Shown here piece by piece: positions 14,302 to 15,903 of a stretch of 15,903 nucleotides of DNA (its first letter is position 1; every line of letters begins with the position of its first letter). The stretch lies in NCBI GenBank assembly GCA_016278435.1, contig JADQBU010000125.1, forward strand, positions 1 to 15,903, in the 5' to 3' direction. The translations under genes and the position numbers were made by a program. The notes below the pieces were generated by a model that worked only from the letters and a program-made list of their open reading frames with translations, made no database searches and was not told the origin of the DNA. Origin of the DNA: Halanaerobiales bacterium. GTDB taxonomy: Bacteria; Bacillota; Halanaerobiia; Halanaerobiales; JADQBU01.

Positions 14302-15042
14302 GTGATTAAGCCTTCAATATTTTTGCAGATAATATTTTTTGTGCTTATATTTTTATTAATTAAAAGGGGATACTGGCAGGGTTTTACAGATAAGTTCAGG
14401 GAGGAATTTAAGAACAAATATAGGACAGGGATAATAATCTTAATGACTGCTTTTTTATCAGTATTGTTTATTGATTATCCATTATCTCATTATTTCTCCC
14501 GGCCAGGTAGTATGAGTATTTTAAAACCTTTGATAAAACTGGTTAATAATCTGGGGGATGGAAATATATTATTTTCTTTGTTAACTGTTTTAATTGTTAT
14601 TTCCTATTTTCTTAACCAGGAAAGATATATTAAAATATTTTCAACTGCCTTGAGTTCTTCTGTTCTGGCCGGATTACTCAATATATTTTTCAAAATGATA
14701 GTAAGCAGGGCAAGGCCTTATGTAAGCTTAAATCCCAATAGATTTTTTGTCTATATAGATGCCTATCAGCAACATAAACTATTTCATACAGATTATTTGA
14801 GTATGCCATCAGGTCACACTATAGTAATCTTTGCTGCGGTAATTCCCTTTGTTCTTCACTGCAAAAAAAGAATTATTAAATTCATTTTACTAACTTTACC
14901 GGTTTTAGTTGGTTTTGCCCGCATTTATTTATTTAAACACTGGTTGAGTGATGTCATTATTGCTGGATTTTTGGGAACACTGATCGGGATTGCTACATAC
15001 AGGGCTAATTGTGAAGAAGGGCCTAATATTAGTATCGAATAG
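14302..15042 (+). CDS. PAP2-family membrane phosphatase
   Basis: An integral membrane phosphatase of about 246 aa, likely acting on undecaprenyl pyrophosphate, phosphatidylglycerol phosphate or phosphatidate at the outer face of the membrane. Five to six hydrophobic segments are evident. The three PAP2 motifs are present: KMIVSRARP (the KxxxxxxRP signature), MPSGHT, and ARIYLFKHWLSDV (the SRxxxxxHxxxD signature with Ala for Ser). The catalytic histidines (in PSGHT and KHW) and the Asp are intact. GTG at 14302 has AAAGGA (14286-14291) 10 nt upstream and is preferred to GTG 14293, which lies 1 nt from it. The 5' region overlaps the end of the open frame carrying the GGDEF relic. Exact lipid substrate unknown. 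Confidence 0.87.
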   Translation: MIKPSIFLQIIFFVLIFLLIKRGYWQGFTDKFREEFKNKYRTGIIILMTAFLSVLFIDYPLSHYFSRPGSMSILKPLIKLVNNLGDGNILFSLLTVLIVISYFLNQERYIKIFSTALSSSVLAGLLNIFFKMIVSRARPYVSLNPNRFFVYIDAYQQHKLFHTDYLSMPSGHTIVIFAAVIPFVLHCKKRIIKFILLTLPVLVGFARIYLFKHWLSDVIIAGFLGTLIGIATYRANCEEGPNISIE

Positions 15043-15182
15043 ACATTTTAATCTGTTTCTAATCTTGATTTAACACTATTTTAATGTTTGTGTTGTAAAA
15101 AGAGAATAGCTATTGGCAGGATTATGTAAAAAAGCTTGTTAATAAGGCCAGTGTCGATATAAAATTATAGTTTCCTTCTTAA

Positions 15183-15217
15183 TAAGTAGGGGTCCTTGCT
15201 GGGCCCCACTTATTTTT
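15183..15217 (+). terminator. Strong Rho-independent terminator
   Basis: TAAGT-a-GGGGTCC (15183-15195) pairs with GGGCCCC-ACTTA (15201-15212): 12 bp with one bulged A and one G-U, loop TTGCT, then five T residues (15213-15217). It ends transcription about 140 nt beyond the PAP2 stop; I see no small gene in between. Confidence 0.85.
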
Positions 15218-15226
15218 AGAAATTAC

Positions 15227-15258
15227 TTACATAATCAGAAGTTATAGTATATACTATA
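15227..15258 (+). promoter_or_regulatory. Promoter with its -10 inside a 16-bp perfect palindrome
   Basis: TTACAT (15227-15232), a 17-bp spacer, then TATACT (15250-15255) gives a sigma-A-type promoter for the next gene. The -10 is inside TATAGTATATACTATA (15243-15258), a perfect 16-bp palindrome placed where a bound repressor would block RNA polymerase. The palindrome could be chance in AT-rich sequence. Confidence 0.5.
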
Positions 15259-15321
15259 GTCAGTCAAATAATACTGGAAATAGGGATCTGATGATACGAC
15301 CGGGATAGGGGAGTTTAGCTA

Positions 15322-15903
15322 ATGGATAAGTTGATGAGTGATAGGAAGACAAAAAGGTATCTGTATTTAACCATCTTATTTATCATGATTTCATTTTTGT
15401 CATTCATAACTGTTTACCATATAGTCAGTGTTAAACTCAGTTATATTTTCAAACTATCCTTTATCAATATATTTATTTCCAACATCACCCCCTTTGCCAC
15501 AGGAGGTGGTTTTGCCCAGATCTATTTTCTTAATAAAAAGGGTATATCAGTAGGTCAGGCAACTGCTGCTTCAACAATCAGGACAGTTACACCAATGATA
15601 TTTTTTGCTATAGTCACTCCCCTGATATTAATATTTGATAAAGGCATTTTACAGTTTATGCCGGAACGGAATAATATAATATTGCTGGCCCTGATTGCAA
15701 TCTATTTTTATGCCCTGTACAGGGTCTACAGATTGATAATGAATACAGAGCAGGTTAAGAGGATTTTATATAAAGCATTAAATTGGCTGGGAAACAAGGG
15801 TATTATCAAGGCCGAAAGGAAAGATAAGCTGATTAAAGTTATCTTAAAAGAGATTGACCGCTTTTCATTGATTCAGGGATTGAACCCCGGTGTTTCTTCA
15901 ATT
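15322..15903 (+). CDS. Flippase-like/LPG-synthase transmembrane-domain protein (MprF/YbhN family), 3' end beyond window
   Basis: An open frame of 194 codons runs to the window edge without a stop. The protein is rich in membrane segments. SNITPFATGGGFAQIYFLNK at about 53-72 is the hallmark 'N.TP...GG' stretch of the lysylphosphatidylglycerol synthase transmembrane family (UPF0104/YbhN-like), proteins that move or modify lipids in the membrane. AGGGGAG at 15307-15313, 8 nt before ATG, fixes the start, and TAG in frame at 15316-15318 excludes a start farther up. Only about 53 residues precede the hallmark, fewer than the usual 80-100, so the N-terminus looks about one helix short. The gene follows a strong terminator and has its own predicted promoter. 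Confidence 0.82.
   Translation, partial: MDKLMSDRKTKRYLYLTILFIMISFLSFITVYHIVSVKLSYIFKLSFINIFISNITPFATGGGFAQIYFLNKKGISVGQATAASTIRTVTPMIFFAIVTPLILIFDKGILQFMPERNNIILLALIAIYFYALYRVYRLIMNTEQVKRILYKALNWLGNKGIIKAERKDKLIKVILKEIDRFSLIQGLNPGVSSI

Overview
The window is AT-rich, with GGAGG-type ribosome binding sites, frequent GTG and TTG starts, an anaerobe-style sulfur gene set and typical low-GC Gram-positive transposons. This fits an anaerobic Firmicute-like bacterium. Codon use and protein flavour recall the Halanaerobiales/Clostridia, but that placement is inference. Every intact gene is on the + strand. I see no rRNA, tRNA or CRISPR array.

Layout. (1) 1-2531, sulfur handling: the C-terminal half of a YeeE/YedE (TsuA-like) membrane transporter, then a CoA-disulfide/persulfide reductase fused to a rhodanese domain, a weak terminator, and a short stretch that may be a YeeE N-terminal remnant. 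(2) 2618-5336, a tauC-tauA-tauB-type ABC importer for taurine or a related sulfonate. (3) 5337-about 7183, nested mobile DNA: a decayed IS605-type element with divergent, internally deleted tnpB (- strand) and tnpA (+ strand) remnants. An apparently intact 1,007-bp IS1595-family element sits between them, with 19-bp perfect inverted repeats and a probable 8-bp target duplication. (4) 7260-9127, an orphan RmlB-type dTDP-glucose dehydratase overlapping an ADP-ribosylglycohydrolase, closed by a clear terminator. (5) 9415-11841, an M20 amidohydrolase and a CCA-adding enzyme with an HD domain, 24 nt apart. (6) 12079-14264, a GAF-PAS-HD-GYP c-di-GMP phosphodiesterase followed by a tiny relic of a GGDEF domain. 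(7) 14302-15903, a PAP2 lipid phosphatase, a strong terminator, a promoter whose -10 lies in a 16-bp palindrome, and the start of an MprF/YbhN-like flippase-domain membrane protein that runs off the window.

The first two regions make biochemical sense together: a sulfonate importer beside persulfide and sulfur-transport functions. The rest is housekeeping and signalling genes with no obvious shared pathway. I found no convincing new multi-gene system. The most unusual signals are in the transposon nest: an RBS-sequestering hairpin in the IS1595 element that should silence read-through transcripts, the IS605 end apparently abutting or supplying the tauB stop codon, and an SOS-box-like palindrome at the insertion edge. 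Several unannotated gene relics lie between the intact genes.
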